Below the pieces are notes generated by a model. It ran no database searches, was not told the DNA's origin, and saw only the letters and a list, made by a program, of their open reading frames with translations. 64,000 nucleotides of DNA from Chelydra serpentina. Its lineage: Eukaryota; Chordata; Testudines; Chelydridae. Below, piece after piece: positions 34,617 to 45,701 of the stretch. The DNA lies in the NCBI GenBank assembly GCA_037349315.1, contig JBAIAC010000023.1, forward strand, positions 40,287,501-40,351,500, written 5' to 3'. How positions within the stretch are numbered: the stretch's first letter is position 1; every line of letters begins with the position of its first letter. The position numbers and the translations under genes were made by a program.

Positions 34617-35339
34617 CTCTAAACCCTAATCTCAGCAGTTTCCTGCCATCAACTGAGAGGAAACATATCTGCAGAAGCTACAAGTTCAAAACTTGCCAGA
34701 AGATGTGTGTTTTCCTCTAGAAAGAGGAGGAACACAAGTGTCATTAAGGCTTTTATTGTATCCCACTATTATGGAAACTACCATGAACTTTCCTAAAGCA
34801 AGCACATGCCAATACACATCTCTGTCAAAAAGCTAATGGGCTAGCTTGTAGTCTCGCTGGCTGACTTCAGAACTCCCCTCCTCAGGGAGGACAACAGGGA
34901 AGCTGTGTAAAACACATCTCTGCTGAAATTCTGAGCCCAGCCTCCTGCCATGAAAAACTGATGTACAGTATAGCCAAGCTTCTGTGTTCTGCATCCTCAC
35001 TACACCTTTGAAATTGTAGTCTAAAGGCAAGTCGGTAAGCAGGACAGGAATTCTATTCTATTCAAGTTCCTATATTGTCCCCATCACAATAACAAAGGTA
35101 CAACTATCACCTCCCAGTATAACCAGAAACCCAAAAGTACTTCTATTAGTGCAGCATTAGCAGAGAAAGGTTAAAGTCTTTGCATATGTTCAGTCATGCT
35201 ACCACCTATTTTAAGGAAGACATTATGGGCTGCCAGCCATGTACATGCTAGTCCTTACTGTGACGATGTCCCTCCACCAAAGGAGAATGATAGCAGGTAG
35301 CAGCAGTTTGTCAAAATAAACTGGCTCTCTGATGTAGGT

Positions 35340-35553
35340 CAGTGCTTTTCAAACTGGGGTGTGTACACCTGTAGGGGTACTTGAGCTCTCATCAGGGGGT
35401 ACGAGAGAAAAATCCTGCAATGGCAGACAGCACACTTTATTTAGTAAGACTTGGCAATCATAGATATATTATGACCTTATCTCAGATGGGGGTATGCAGT
35501 AAACTACATTATTTGGAAAGGGATATGCACCCTAAAAAATTTGGAAACCACTG
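35340..35553. mobile_element. hAT-type non-autonomous transposon, 214 bp
   Basis: The termini CAGTGCTTTTCAAACT and (reverse complement) CAGTGGTTTCCAAATT agree at 13 of 16. The flanks ATGTAGGT and TTGTAGGT match at 7 of 8. Confidence 0.88.
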
Positions 35554-37903
35554 TTGTAGGTGATCAGAGCAGCGTTTGAAGCATAGTGGCTGCCTTACCA
35601 AACAGCTGCCAGAAAGGAAAATGTCAAGACTTGGTAGATGGATGCAATACCCACTAAGTCACTCTAGTGATCTTGTTGTAGTGACCAAAAGCCCCTTTGC
35701 GAAACAAGTTGGTAGTTTCCGTCCAGTTCCTAGTAGCCATCAAGAAGTTTGCCTGGATGAGGAACGAGGCACTCTGGTGGGGAGGCCGTGGTATTGGGAA
35801 AGCTTGCCCTGCCCCTACCCAGGCTGTACCTACTCCAGCTAAGTGGTGCGTAGTCTCCATGGCTCCCAAGCCAGTACCCTTCCCCAGCACAAATTGCACA
35901 TGGAGGGAAATGAATGAAAGCTGAAGAGTAACTATTTCCTTGGTATGCATGATACTTACACAGCATGGCTTTTCACCAGCCATCACCTAATCTGGTCTGC
36001 TGTTCACTGCCCAAACCATTTTGTGTTTATTTAGTAGCCTACTAAATTGGTTTGAGCTGTGATTTCCAAGTAATGAGCGAGGTTCCTGAACATTAATAAG
36101 CTTATCTGACTAAGCAGCCCAAGACCCAGCAGCAGCTAGAGGACGACAGCGCTAGGAAGAATCCAGGAAAACGTTGCCTGAGTAGCAATATCTCTACAGG
36201 AATGAGTCACAAGCAACCCCCAACTCCCACCGAGGCAGGAATTCAGCATTGCATAAAGCATTATATTACATGGTAAAGCAGATTGCTCTTGAAGTCCAGT
36301 AGAAGTGTGACAGTGGCTGAAAGAGGAAGAGGATTAATTCAGAGATCTAAGTTAAGCAAAATGAGGTTGCTTAGTAAGCCAATTACTTTCTTGTTAGAGT
36401 TGGTATTATCAGATCAGACAATGCCACCCTACAGCCCATAAAGCAGCTGACAAACTAATACTCAAGCACCCAAACTTTCCTGGCAAGTAGCTAATGTGGC
36501 CCTCTAAGGAGTCCATGAGCTGCACTTGGTTTATGGTGAGGGAACAGACAGCAGCTGCCCTTACAAATATGGAGGCCTGAACCCAGCCAGAGAGAGTTTC
36601 AAGACAAAGGTGAACACCACTGGAGTGTCAGGGACAATACCCTGGTTTTAAATCCAGCTCAATAAGTCCTCAGAGCAGGAGGGAAGGAGTACTGGGATTT
36701 CTCTCGCTTGAGGGTGCCATGTTTCATATAATCAGTCTGTGGACAGAGGGTATCCGTTTGAAGCACTACTTCCAGGGACAAAGAGCTTTCTGCTTCTCTC
36801 TGCTCTAGACTGCTGCCTAGAGATGTGGGAAAAGAGATTCTCAATATACTACCCCTTCTTTAGCCTCTGATTTTGAAGTTTTTGCCCCCAAAATATCTCC
36901 AGCTTCTCCCTCCACTGCTGCTCATGTTTTCCAACCAGCAGTGTGAAGTGAACAGCTGAGTTTCATTGCTGCTTCTCAAGAGCAACAGTCAAGTCTTTCA
37001 TTTCTCACTGTTGTTGCTTGACAAACCTCTGAGAAGCAGAAAGAGGTACCAACATCTCATGAAAATGAGTTACGTTCCATCCCCCTTGGAAGATTAAAAG
37101 CTAGAAACGTAGGTTTAGGGTTTAAGTGAAAGCTTAGACTTCAGAAAATGGATGGTTTAGGCCCCCGACTCACCAGGGAAAGCGTCTTATTGCCACTGCT
37201 ATGTGAACAAGTGCATTTTGAGTCCTGGGTCCCAGCATGCTTTTAGATTAATTGCTCTCCTGCTGGGATCAAGATGAAATGCTGCTTACTGGGACCTGTA
37301 GTCTCTGTTGGTCACCTCTCCGCATTAAAGAAAAAGGAAGCTGCAGGCTGTACAGTACAAGTCTTTATGATGCATTTAGCATCCTGAACTATCCTTTGTT
37401 CATCCTTAGTCTAAGACAGAAGAGATGTTTTCTTTCATTCCAACACCAACACACCACATTTCCAGGCATTTACTTCTCAACGTCTCATGCTGCAAGCCAT
37501 CCATAACCCCAGGGGTCCATTATCTTTTATAAAAGAGAAATTCTAAATGTGCCATTCTGGGTATTCCTGGGCAGAGAGGTCTCCTAATCTCTTTCAAAGG
37601 ACATCTCCCCAACTGCACTGAAAGGAAACTTTGACAAACTGTAGCTGCAAGAAACTGACAACACTGAGGTACTAGTTACCAGTGATGGAGTCCTTACAAC
37701 ACAAGAGAAGTGATGCTGCCTTCTACCAAAGCAACATACACAAAAAATTAGAGAAAGGGCAGTTTGGTAGCATCACATCAGATGAGACCAGACTGCTAAC
37801 AAAGCTTGCAGGGACAAGTAATGTTGCTCCTGCTAATTGATCAGAATGGCATCAGCTCTACTTCTTAAGGAGCCCAAGTAAACCTTTTCTAATAAGAGGC
37901 TGT

Positions 37904-38408
37904 GGCTTGGTCTACATTTTAAACTTATATCGGCATAGTTATGTCAGTGAAGAGTGTGCAAAATCCACCCACTCCATTAACACAGTTATGCCAACAAACC
38001 CCCCAGAGTAGATGCATCTAGGCTAACAGAAGAGTGCTTCTTTCTGATGGCATAGCTAATGTCATTTGGGGAGGTGGCCTTTCTACACAAGCAAAAAAAA
38101 ACCAACTCTTATTGGTGCATGCTACATTAAGGGCCTATGACAGCATAGCTATGCCAACACGCTCTTCAGTAACAAAGGGTCCTGTGGCACCTTATAGACT
38201 AACAGAGGTATTGGAGCATAAGCTTTTGTCGGATTTTTTTTTCCCCCACTGCTTGCATCCGACGAAGTGAGTATTCACCCACGAAAGCTTATGCTCCAAT
38301 ACCTCTGTTAGTCTATAAGGTGCCACAGGACCCTTTGTCGCTTCTACAGATCCAGACTAACACAGCTACCCCTCTGATACTTGACACTCTTCAGCGTAAA
38401 CACAGCCC
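37904..38408. mobile_element. MITE interrupted by a fold-back insertion
   Basis: It starts GGCTTGGTCTACATTTT and ends CAGCGTAAACACAGCCC, the inverted-terminus pattern of the family at 32627. Its right end is split after CTCTTCAG by the element at 38170-38383. A nested structure. Confidence 0.65.
38170..38383. mobile_element. Fold-back repeat with perfect 55-bp inverted arms
   Basis: The arm 38172-38226 (starting ACAAAGGGTCCTGTGGCACC) is the exact reverse complement of 38284-38338, around a 57-bp spacer with a poly(T) and GCATCCGACGAAGTG. A tail, CAGATCCAGACTAACACAGC, follows. The flanks ACGCTCTTCAG and ACACTCTTCAG form an 11-bp target duplication (10 of 11), longer than the 8 bp of hAT. The perfect arms point to a young insertion or to gene-conversion. 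Confidence 0.85.
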
Positions 38409-38430
38409 ATAATTACACAGAATATGCGCT

Positions 38431-39214
38431 TGTGACGGCATGGGGGAGTTTCCTGTTTTCCTTGTTGCCTATGGAGTTTTTTCTTGGTTTCCTAGGGTTT
38501 CATGCAAAGGAGGTGGGACTCAGTTTCCCTGGGTGTTACGGTTTAACGAGGTGATAGGAGAGGGAGTTTGTTGTTACAGGGGACTGGGGACCCCAGCCAC
38601 TGACGTGGAGAATGGAGACCCCGGCGACAGGGCCGCTTCTGGCCAGTGGGAGAACAATAGGCTGCGAAGAGAAGAGGGCGGGCGGGGGGGGGGGGGGTTC
38701 CAGCCACAAGGGGCCAGAGACAGAGAAGAGGCCCAGACAACCCTGTTTGCAGGGCTGTTTACCTGGAGAGAAGGCAATGGACAGAGGCGGGGCTTGGGGC
38801 CAGTGATATCCACGGCCCAGCTGGGAAGCAGGTGGGCTCTGGGCTGGAAAGAGGAAGCAGGCAGAGCCCACCTGGATGTAGGAGAGAGCTGGATGTGCTG
38901 GGCTGGGGGGAGCCCAGGCCTGAGGGCCCTGAGAGTTCCTGTGCTGTGTTCAACGCTCAATAATCCCTCCTGTTTTACGCTGGGTGAGAGTCACTCTGGT
39001 CTAGAGAACAGGGTTGCATCATCCCCTTCGGGGGTGGAGGCCCGGGGGTCCACAGCGAGAGAGAGGCGTGCTAAGGCTCAGAGAGGTGCGGCTCCAGGAG
39101 GTAGAGGGGCTGGACCCCGAGAGTGGACCCCCGAGAAGGGCTGTCTCACTGAAAGGGGCACCCCGCACGGACCACACGGGGCCAAGATAGGGCACGACCT
39201 GTGAGTCCGTGACA
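38431..39214 (+). mobile_element. Solo LTR-like unit, 784 bp
   Basis: It begins TGTGACGGCATGG and ends GTCCGTGACA, the TG..CA borders of an LTR with short imperfect inverted ends. The flanking 5-mers GCGCT and GCACT match at 4 of 5. CAATAATCCCTCCTGTTTTA near 38958 resembles a poly(A)-signal/U5 junction of an LTR. A 254-residue frame crosses it, but its composition (long Gly and Arg runs) gives no reason to call a protein. No internal gag or pol is present. A DNA-element alternative cannot be excluded. Confidence 0.65.
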
Positions 39215-40544
39215 GCACTCAATAAGAAGGGCCCCTAATATCCCAGACCTTTGGAATGCACAAGGTATTCAGGTTTCCCTACCTGGAAAGGTTCCAAGTT
39301 CTGATTTTGGGCAGCCCAAGGGTAAAGTTTGACAGCAGTCTATGGTGCAGAGGGGATAAATGCAGTGATCAAAAAGCCTACAGCTTAAAATAGGAAAGAG
39401 AGATCAGAGAAGATTAGCTTCCTAGTGGGGAGAGAAGCCAACTACATAGCCTGATAAACAGACACTGGGTTTCCGGCAACTGTACAGAATCCAAAAGCCC
39501 AGAGAAAGGAAACGGGAATGCAGTGGAAGAACTGTGTGATAAGGGCCTCATTTTCAACCTTGGAACAACAGTTTACAGAGCTACATAATGCCTCAGCCCA
39601 GTAGGCTTTACAGAAAGAAGCTGCAATCTATGAGCCAGCTAATTCATGCTTACATCAATAATGCAGATAATTTTGGGAAGGGGGGACTCCTGATCCGCTT
39701 ATGAGGCCTTTGCTCACTTTAACCTGTCATGTTAGATTACACCACACCACCTTCAAGAAAGATCTACATATCCTGACAATTCCCATTTTACTCAAGGACT
39801 TTCAGCTGTATAATCAATGCTAAGATGACTCATAATAGTTTTGTTGCCATGACAGGTGTTTCAGATGGATCACCAATAACCAACTGGCACCCCACAGAAA
39901 CAGTGCTTTAGCATTTGAAGAAGGGAGTCAAATATCCTCATCACCAGGTGAGAACAGAGTCTACGTGCATTCTGGAGAACAGACATTAGCATTTAGCTCT
40001 CAATATCTTTGACTTACCACGACGCAGTTCTGAGGGGGAGCACCACAACTGTTTAACAGCTGCCCAGCAACCCTACACAACAAGAAAGGAGTAATTCTAT
40101 CCACAGGAACTGCAGGAAATGTTTAGGGAGCCAGACTAGAATGTACACAGGATGCACAATATAATAGCCCAATTACAAAAGGAAAATTGGCCAGCATAGC
40201 AAACGGTCAGGAGATCACAGTAACCACAGGACCTTGGTTTCATCTCTTCTCTTGAGGATACTGCCTCTGACCATAGCCATCCTCACCAGTTCCCGCAGTA
40301 CTTGTTTTCTCCTTGGAGTCTCCCACCAAGTGCTGACCCAGCCAGGTGCTGGTTAGCTCAACATTTGTTAGTCCGAGCACAAGGCATTTGTAGCTACAAG
40401 CCAAGCTCCCCCCCACCCCAAGCCAAGGACAGAAAGATTCTTTTCCTTGCAGCTTCTCCCAGGTCAGGGGTGAGCCAAGCAAGGCGCCAGCAGACTTTCT
40501 TATCTAAAGCACTGGGTTAGGAAAAACGATGAAACACAAGAAAC

Positions 40545-40880
40545 CCAGATACAGGGTCTCTCCCTCCCTCACACCCCCTTCCCAAATACCGAGTCTATTC
40601 CCCCCCCCCCCATACAACATCACCCCCTCTCTTACACACTCCTTATTATGAGATACAGAGTCTATTGCCCCCCGACCAAAATACAAGCTCTTGCCCTCCC
40701 TCGTACCCCCCCTTCTAGACATAGGGTCTATGCCCCCTCCCCCCCCAAAAAAGTATACAGGATATTCCACACACCCCAGATATAGGGCCTATTTCCCCCC
40801 AAAATACAGGGTGTCTCCGTCCCCTGCCCCCTGGGATGCGGGGTCTATCCCCCCCGCTCTCTCCCCACGGTGCCCCCCTC
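40545..40880. repeat. C-rich minisatellite of about 55-65 bp units at the start of AP2M1 intron 1
   Basis: Six degenerate units each open with a GATACAGGGTCTATTCCC-like motif (near 40548, 40588, 40653, 40719, 40780 and 40837) followed by long C runs. Transcription is leftwards, so the RNA carries G runs of 6-13 in the first 660 nt of intron 1. Confidence 0.8.
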
Positions 40881-41200
40881 CCAGATAGCGGGGGGAGCTG
40901 TAGGGGCCCAGCCCTGCCCATGCCAAGCCGGCGCCCGCCACAGGACAGCGGGGAGCTCGCTGACCCGGCCCCCAGGGCAGCCCCTCGCTTCCAGGCAGGC
41001 GGGGCGGGGCAGGCTGTGACCCACGCCCCGAGGGCTCCCGAAAGGGGATCCCCACCCCGCCCGGACGGGAGGTCGCCCCCCTATCCCGGCCCACAGGACT
41101 CCTGAGGTGAGGCGCCCGCCCAGACAGCGGGCCCCCACCCATGGCAGCCCGGGGCAAGGGAGGGCCCCGCCGCGCCCCAGGAGCCGCTGCCCGGCCTCAC

Positions 41201-41275
41201 CTGCCAGTGCTGCCTCAGCTCGCTCTCGCGCCCTCTCTCCGCCCAGTCCCCAAGATGGCGGCTACTCCCCCCTCC
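41201..41275 (-). other. AP2M1: AP2M1 exon 1, non-coding first exon (5' end approximate)
   Basis: A consensus donor on the minus strand, CTGGCAG then GTGAGG, falls at 41201/41200 inside the CpG island. It is the natural partner for the non-coding 5' part of exon 2, whose acceptor is at 24261-24262. The stretch has no ATG on the minus strand. It carries a GCCGCCATCTTGG element at 41251-41262, typical of the region just downstream of a start site. The transcription start itself cannot be read from sequence, so the upper boundary is an estimate. Confidence 0.7.
41251..41262 (-). promoter_or_regulatory. YY1 motif in AP2M1 exon 1
   Basis: GCCGCCATCTTG on the minus strand matches the YY1 consensus. 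Such sites sit just downstream of start sites in many CpG-island genes and help position transcription (family knowledge). Confidence 0.75.
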
Positions 41276-41344
41276 CTAAGACGCCCCCCCCATTACTGCA
41301 GAGCCGCCGCCTCCGCGCATGCCCAATCCACGCCTAGCAGCCTC

Positions 41345-41355
41345 TGCGCATGCGC
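41345..41355. promoter_or_regulatory. NRF1 palindrome TGCGCATGCGC
   Basis: An exact TGCGCATGCGC, the full NRF1 palindrome, about 70-80 bp upstream of the presumed start. A second partial site, GCGCATGC, lies at 41315-41322, next to a CCAAT at 41323-41327. Confidence 0.8.
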
Positions 41356-41470
41356 CTCCAGGAGGGCGGAGACCGGGAAGGGAGAAGCGCGTAAACCGGA
41401 GACGCGGAAACTTCATGTCCCAGAACGCACCGCTACAGATTGATCCTAGCGGCGTCAGAAGCCACTCTCA

Positions 41471-41491
41471 CTGCATACTGGGATTTGTAGT
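41471..41491 (-). promoter_or_regulatory. ZNF143 (SBS) site
   Basis: The minus strand reads ACTACAAATCCCAGTATGCA, almost the full ZNF143 consensus (ACTACAATTCCCAGCATGC as recalled). Confidence 0.8.
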
Positions 41492-41543
41492 CTCCCCGGC
41501 CAGACCGCCGCGATGGAGCCCGTGGACCTCCAGGAGGGGGTGT

Positions 41544-41564
41544 TGCATCCTGGGGCTTGTAGTT
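41544..41564 (-). promoter_or_regulatory. Second ZNF143 (SBS) site
   Basis: The minus strand reads ACTACAAGCCCCAGGATGCA, in the same orientation as the site at 41471 and 73 bp away from it. A weaker match, ACTTCATGTCCCAGAACGCA, lies on the plus strand at 41410-41429. Confidence 0.7.
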
Positions 41565-41719
41565 CCTGAAGATGGACCGCGCCAGCGAGCTGAGTTCGAG
41601 CCCAAGGTTGGGGAAAGGAAATGTCCCGCAAATCCAGAGGGTGGGGGGCTGCGGCCACGGGACTCTGACGGGGCGGGGTAGGAGACCCTTATTCCCAGAG
41701 CCGGTATCAGAGCCTGCGG

Positions 41720-44700
41720 GCCCCAGTGGACGTAGCACCAGAAGCTCCGGCCCCCAGTGAGCGGTGGGATGGGGCAGCAGGGGCCACATTGCATCTGTGG
41801 GTGTCTCCAAGGGCCGGGGCAGGGAGCCCCATTGGTGCAGGTGCTTTAACACCACTCCCAAGCTTATAGGATCCCTCCCAGCCAAAGCCCTGCTGGCACT
41901 TGCCTGACGGCTGGGAGCCGCATCAGCATTCTTTCTTCACAATGGGAAACTGAGGCACAGATTGGGAAAACGATTCACCCCATAATTCACCTTCCCCACC
42001 ACCTCACTCTCTCCCCCAACATTCGCTAATCAAATAATGAGATTAGCTTAAAAATTGTGAGGTTAAAGAGGTTATTTTTGTTTGCCTTCTGGCTTTTGAG
42101 ACTTTAATGTTGTGGGCCTACTTTTAGGCTTTGGTTTGCACCCATGAGGGCTTTAAAAAAACAAAGCTGAGATTCTCCCAGTCACTTGTCTCCAGAAGCT
42201 GGGGCTTCAAGTTTAAACACCAGCTATTGCAAGAGTTGGCAACTCTCCTAATTTCTTTGTCACCCTTCTGCCTCATTTGTCCAATCCAGAGCCTGGAAAA
42301 AGCCCTAAAATGTCCAAAGGGACCCGTTCAGCTCCCGCCTGCTGTATATGCAATAGGACATTCTCTTCTATGATGCTATTAAAGGTAAAAATATCAAAGG
42401 CAGGAAGCCAAGTTGAGCTGAAGCCAGAATTGCAGTCACATGGAGGAGAGAGGTGGGAGGTGTTAAGAGGCCCCGTCTGCACTTGGAAGGCTTTACTGGT
42501 ACAGCTAATCATCAAGGTGCTCCTAGCATAGGCACAGGCATAGCTTATACGGGCAAAACTTCACTTTGGGCAAGATAGCTTCTTCTATCCTCCCTCCAAG
42601 CCAAATAAGCCTTCTCACCAAAAGCAGAGTTTTGCGGGTATAACCGCACCTAAACTAGGAGCTTTTTGCATGCCCCTCACACTGCCGGCCGGACAGCTAT
42701 ACCAGCAGAAGTGTGTAATGTAGAGCCTGCTGTATACTGAACCCCATACATGTCTGAGAGGTGGGGGCTGCTATTGAAACCCATTTATTCCCATGCATAC
42801 ACAGCAGATGGGACGGGGGGGATTATTCACCCATCCCATTCACTTCTACTGGAGTTACATTAGCTTCCCTCTATTTAAGACAGGCATAAAAACAAAGAAT
42901 AGATCAAACACTGCAGTTTAGATTTTAGTTAAGAGATGTCATGGCTTCTCTCTCCTAATGACCATCAGGGCACACATTTGAAAATATACCGCCCCCCCGC
43001 CTCAGTGAGTATGAGAGTCTTTTTCCGTTGGAGCAGCAGCACAGGACAGACACTGACTGTTCCCTTGCCAGAGCCGGAAACATCTGGGAAGAGCTCATCA
43101 GGAAATGAATAAAGATTGAGCATTCCAGGCCTCAGCAGCGAGGGAAGCTTGCCTCAGGCCAGCCACATCAGCCTAAGACGCAGAAGGACGGAAGAGGAAT
43201 GAAAACAACAGGAGCCAGGATTCCAATAAAACTATGTTTATAAATAAAAACAAGGAGATTGGTTTTGTTTTTATAAAACCCAGCGGGCAGGGGGAGGAGC
43301 CAGGCCAATGCCAGGATGATGAGTTGGCTAGACGGCAGGGTAGGATGGTAGGTGGCAGCGTGGCACACTGGGCAGGATAGTGGCTATGAGACAGGCTGGC
43401 ACCAGGGTAAGATATGAAGGGTTATGCACAGTAGATGCACTGGTAGCATGGCAGGGAGCTAGGAGAATGGACGACTGCAGGAGAGCTGGTGCTGCGAGAG
43501 AGGGGCAGGAGGCTGGTGCTGGGATGGCAGACAGTGCAGAATAGGGGGCAGCTGATGAGTTGGTGCCGGGTGTAAGATATATTTCACCTGCTAAGAATAA
43601 TAACAACCACAACTCCAAGGAGTTTACACTGTTGCAGAGGAAGCTGTTGCACAGCAGCAGGAGAACCCAGGGAGGAAAGGGAAAGACTGTGGCAAAGCCC
43701 ACCCTTGGCTGCGGTGGAGCCTAGCGTACCATGTACTGTCCCGGGCACTAGCCAATTACCCAAGATAGCCTCTGTCACACCAGCATCAGGCAGGAGGAGC
43801 AGGGCTCCGAGAGACTCCAGGAGGCCGAGGGAGAAAAAGGGAACTTTGCTCTAAGAGTTAAAGTGACTGCAGTCCTCCAGAGGGACAGGGCCCAGGCCCT
43901 GCATACACGCCACAGAAGGGGTCAGCATTTCAAGTAGGAACTGTCGTAGCAGGGCCAAAACTGTCACTCTCCAGTCTCCTTGGAGCCTGGTCCTTCCCCA
44001 GCCCTCCCTTGTCCATGGAGAGGATGCGGACCAGAAGCCAGCACAACGCACCCTTCTAGAACAACAGAGGGAGGCAGAGTGCTGCAATGCAGGGGAACTT
44101 GCCATTGTGCTCCCCCACTCTGGAAACACCACAGCTGCCCTTTTCTCAGCTTCTTACCCCCTCCTCGTGCTCTGCTTAGGCCTAATAGCTTCTGCACCTG
44201 GAGCCTGCTGCCAGGGGCGGCTCTATGAATTGTGCCGCCCCAAGCACGGCACTCAGGCTGCCGCTGGCGGCGTTTCTGTGGGCGGTCCCTGGTCCCGCAG
44301 ATTCGGCGGCGTTCCTGCGGGCGCTCCGCTGGTCCCGTGGGGGCAGAGGACCCGCCGCCGAATCTGTGGGACCGATGCACCTCCCGCAGAAACGCCACCG
44401 AAGGTTGCCTCACGGCGACCGTCACACCGCCCCCTGCAGCTTGCCGGCACGCGCTTTCTGCGCGGGTGCCTGGAGCCGACCCTGCCCGCTGCTAAGCACC
44501 AGTGTAGGAGCGTACAGCCAGTAGCTGAAGCCCCCAGCTACACACAGCAGGCCTGGATGGAGCATGCTCTGTGGCCATGGAATGGGTAGTCAGGCCCATG
44601 GTCATCCAGGGGGTGGGAGAGGCAAGGAGGGGCTGCCTAGACTAAAGGCACATTTTCAGAGCTAGACCCCCACGTTTGCAGAGCAGCGGGTGCAAATGGA

Positions 44701-45560
44701 ACCCTCGCATTCAGCCAAATCCACCCCACGCAGCTCATGGGCACGAGCAGAGCCTTGAGTAATGGACGGCAGGTATTTCAGCAATTTCAGGCTCCCTGAC
44801 GCTGGCCTGCACCTCCTCTGGGAGTTACTGACTCATCAGCACGGTCAGGAACAGAGCCTCGTTAGCGTGCTGCCTCCGAACCCAAGTGGGGCCTTGCCAC
44901 AGGGGTGCGCTGGGTTTAATGCCGTACAGAGAGTAACAGACCCTGGCCCAAGCCTGAGCATGTTGTGGAGGAGTGGGGGGAACAGGGAGTGGTACCCTCC
45001 CAGCTGGGGCCTCACCTTCTCCACTCCCCAGAGGCACTGAAGCCCTGGAACATTCATGCCACTGGCCAGGAGGTGGCTACATTTATTGATCTGAACACAC
45101 ACAAGGCTGGAGCTGGGCCCTGCTCCCCTCTCAGGCCTGTGGAGGGGACGGGGGGCGTCTTCAGCTAGTGGGAAAGAAGCCATCTTCAGCACCGTACGTG
45201 CCCAGCGCCCTTGGGGCTTCGTGTCCTCCTCTGTTGGGCCAAGCTGCCATGCCATGCTCCAGCTCTCACCCCTGCGGGCGGCAAGCTCAGAGGAAGTCAA
45301 ACACCCCGTAATTCTTTGCTGCTTGACAGAAGAAACACAAAAGGGTGAAAAGAAAGAGGAGACGTTTAGGGTGGAAGGAGCGAGGTGGCAGCGGCAGCTA
45401 CACACGGGCGAGCAGCACAGGCACCAGGATGGATGCGGGTTAATGGGGTTAGAGAGGGGGGTTAGGGGCTTGCACAAGCAGCAGCAACTTGCCTCTGAAC
45501 ACACGAGTCCGGAGGTGGGCTGGGCCGGGCGGGGCTGGCCCCCACCTCCACGCCACGGGA
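41720..45560. other. Flank between DVL3 and AP2M1, possibly with distal DVL3 3'UTR
   Basis: About 3.8 kb holding a hAT element at 44212, a MITE-like stretch around 42490-42730 and a short MIR-like piece near 41940. Minus-strand AATAAA motifs at 45082-45087 and 42784-42789 could end longer DVL3 transcripts, because human DVL3 has a long 3'UTR as I recall it. No gene is recognised. Confidence 0.5.
44212..44484. mobile_element. hAT-type GC-rich MITE, 273 bp
   Basis: The termini CAGGGGCGGCTCTA and (reverse complement) CAGGGTCGGCTCCA agree at 12 of 14. The flanks CCTGCTGC and CCCGCTGC match at 7 of 8. The interior is GC-rich with internal complementarity. The plus- and minus-strand open frames in it are composition artefacts. 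Confidence 0.9.
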
Positions 45561-45569
45561 CTAGGGATT

Positions 45570-45701
45570 AAAATCAAGGTTTAGTTCAGTTTATTTTTCC
45601 CTTTTTTAGTTATCAAGACAAAAAATAAAATAAAGTGAAGCCAGGGCTGTTCCTAGAAGACAAACCGACGAGGGCAGCAGACAGACAGGGGGACGGGTGC
45701 T
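45570..45701 (-). other. DVL3: DVL3 3'UTR, proximal form
   Basis: The sequence between the stop codon and the first AATAAA. It contains CTTTATTTTATTTTTTGTCT on the minus strand. Longer forms reaching the AATAAA at 45082 or beyond are possible. Confidence 0.55.
45590..45595 (-). terminator. DVL3: Proximal poly(A) signal AATAAA, DVL3
   Basis: AATAAA on the minus strand, 107 nt after the stop codon. The following minus-strand sequence is moderately TG-rich (GTGGCGTGGAGGTGGGGG about 40 nt on). Confidence 0.55.

Larger units (their letters stand above)
24261..41200 (-). other. AP2M1: AP2M1 intron 1 (16.9 kb)
   Basis: The largest intron of the gene. Repeats listed separately cover a large share: CR1 fragments, MITEs, hAT elements, MIR, a fold-back element and an LTR-like unit. 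Stretches such as 27.3-29.1, 31.9-32.6, 36-37.9 and 39.2-40.5 kb hold no recognisable gene, repeat or RNA. Confidence 0.75.
40830..41720. promoter_or_regulatory. AP2M1: CpG island promoter of AP2M1
   Basis: A stretch dense in CpG and GC, unlike its surroundings, containing exon 1. The borders are judged by eye. It spans about 450 bp on each side of the presumed start site. Motifs inside it are listed separately. No TATA box is seen, as is usual for a housekeeping gene. Confidence 0.85.

Noticed and set aside
38440..39204. 254-residue plus-strand open frame
   Set aside because: Lies inside the LTR-like unit, with long Gly/Arg runs and no recognisable domain. Best explained by GC-rich repeat composition.
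41107..41443. Open frames across the CpG island
   Set aside because: Long frames are expected in GC-rich sequence. The region is promoter and non-coding exon 1.
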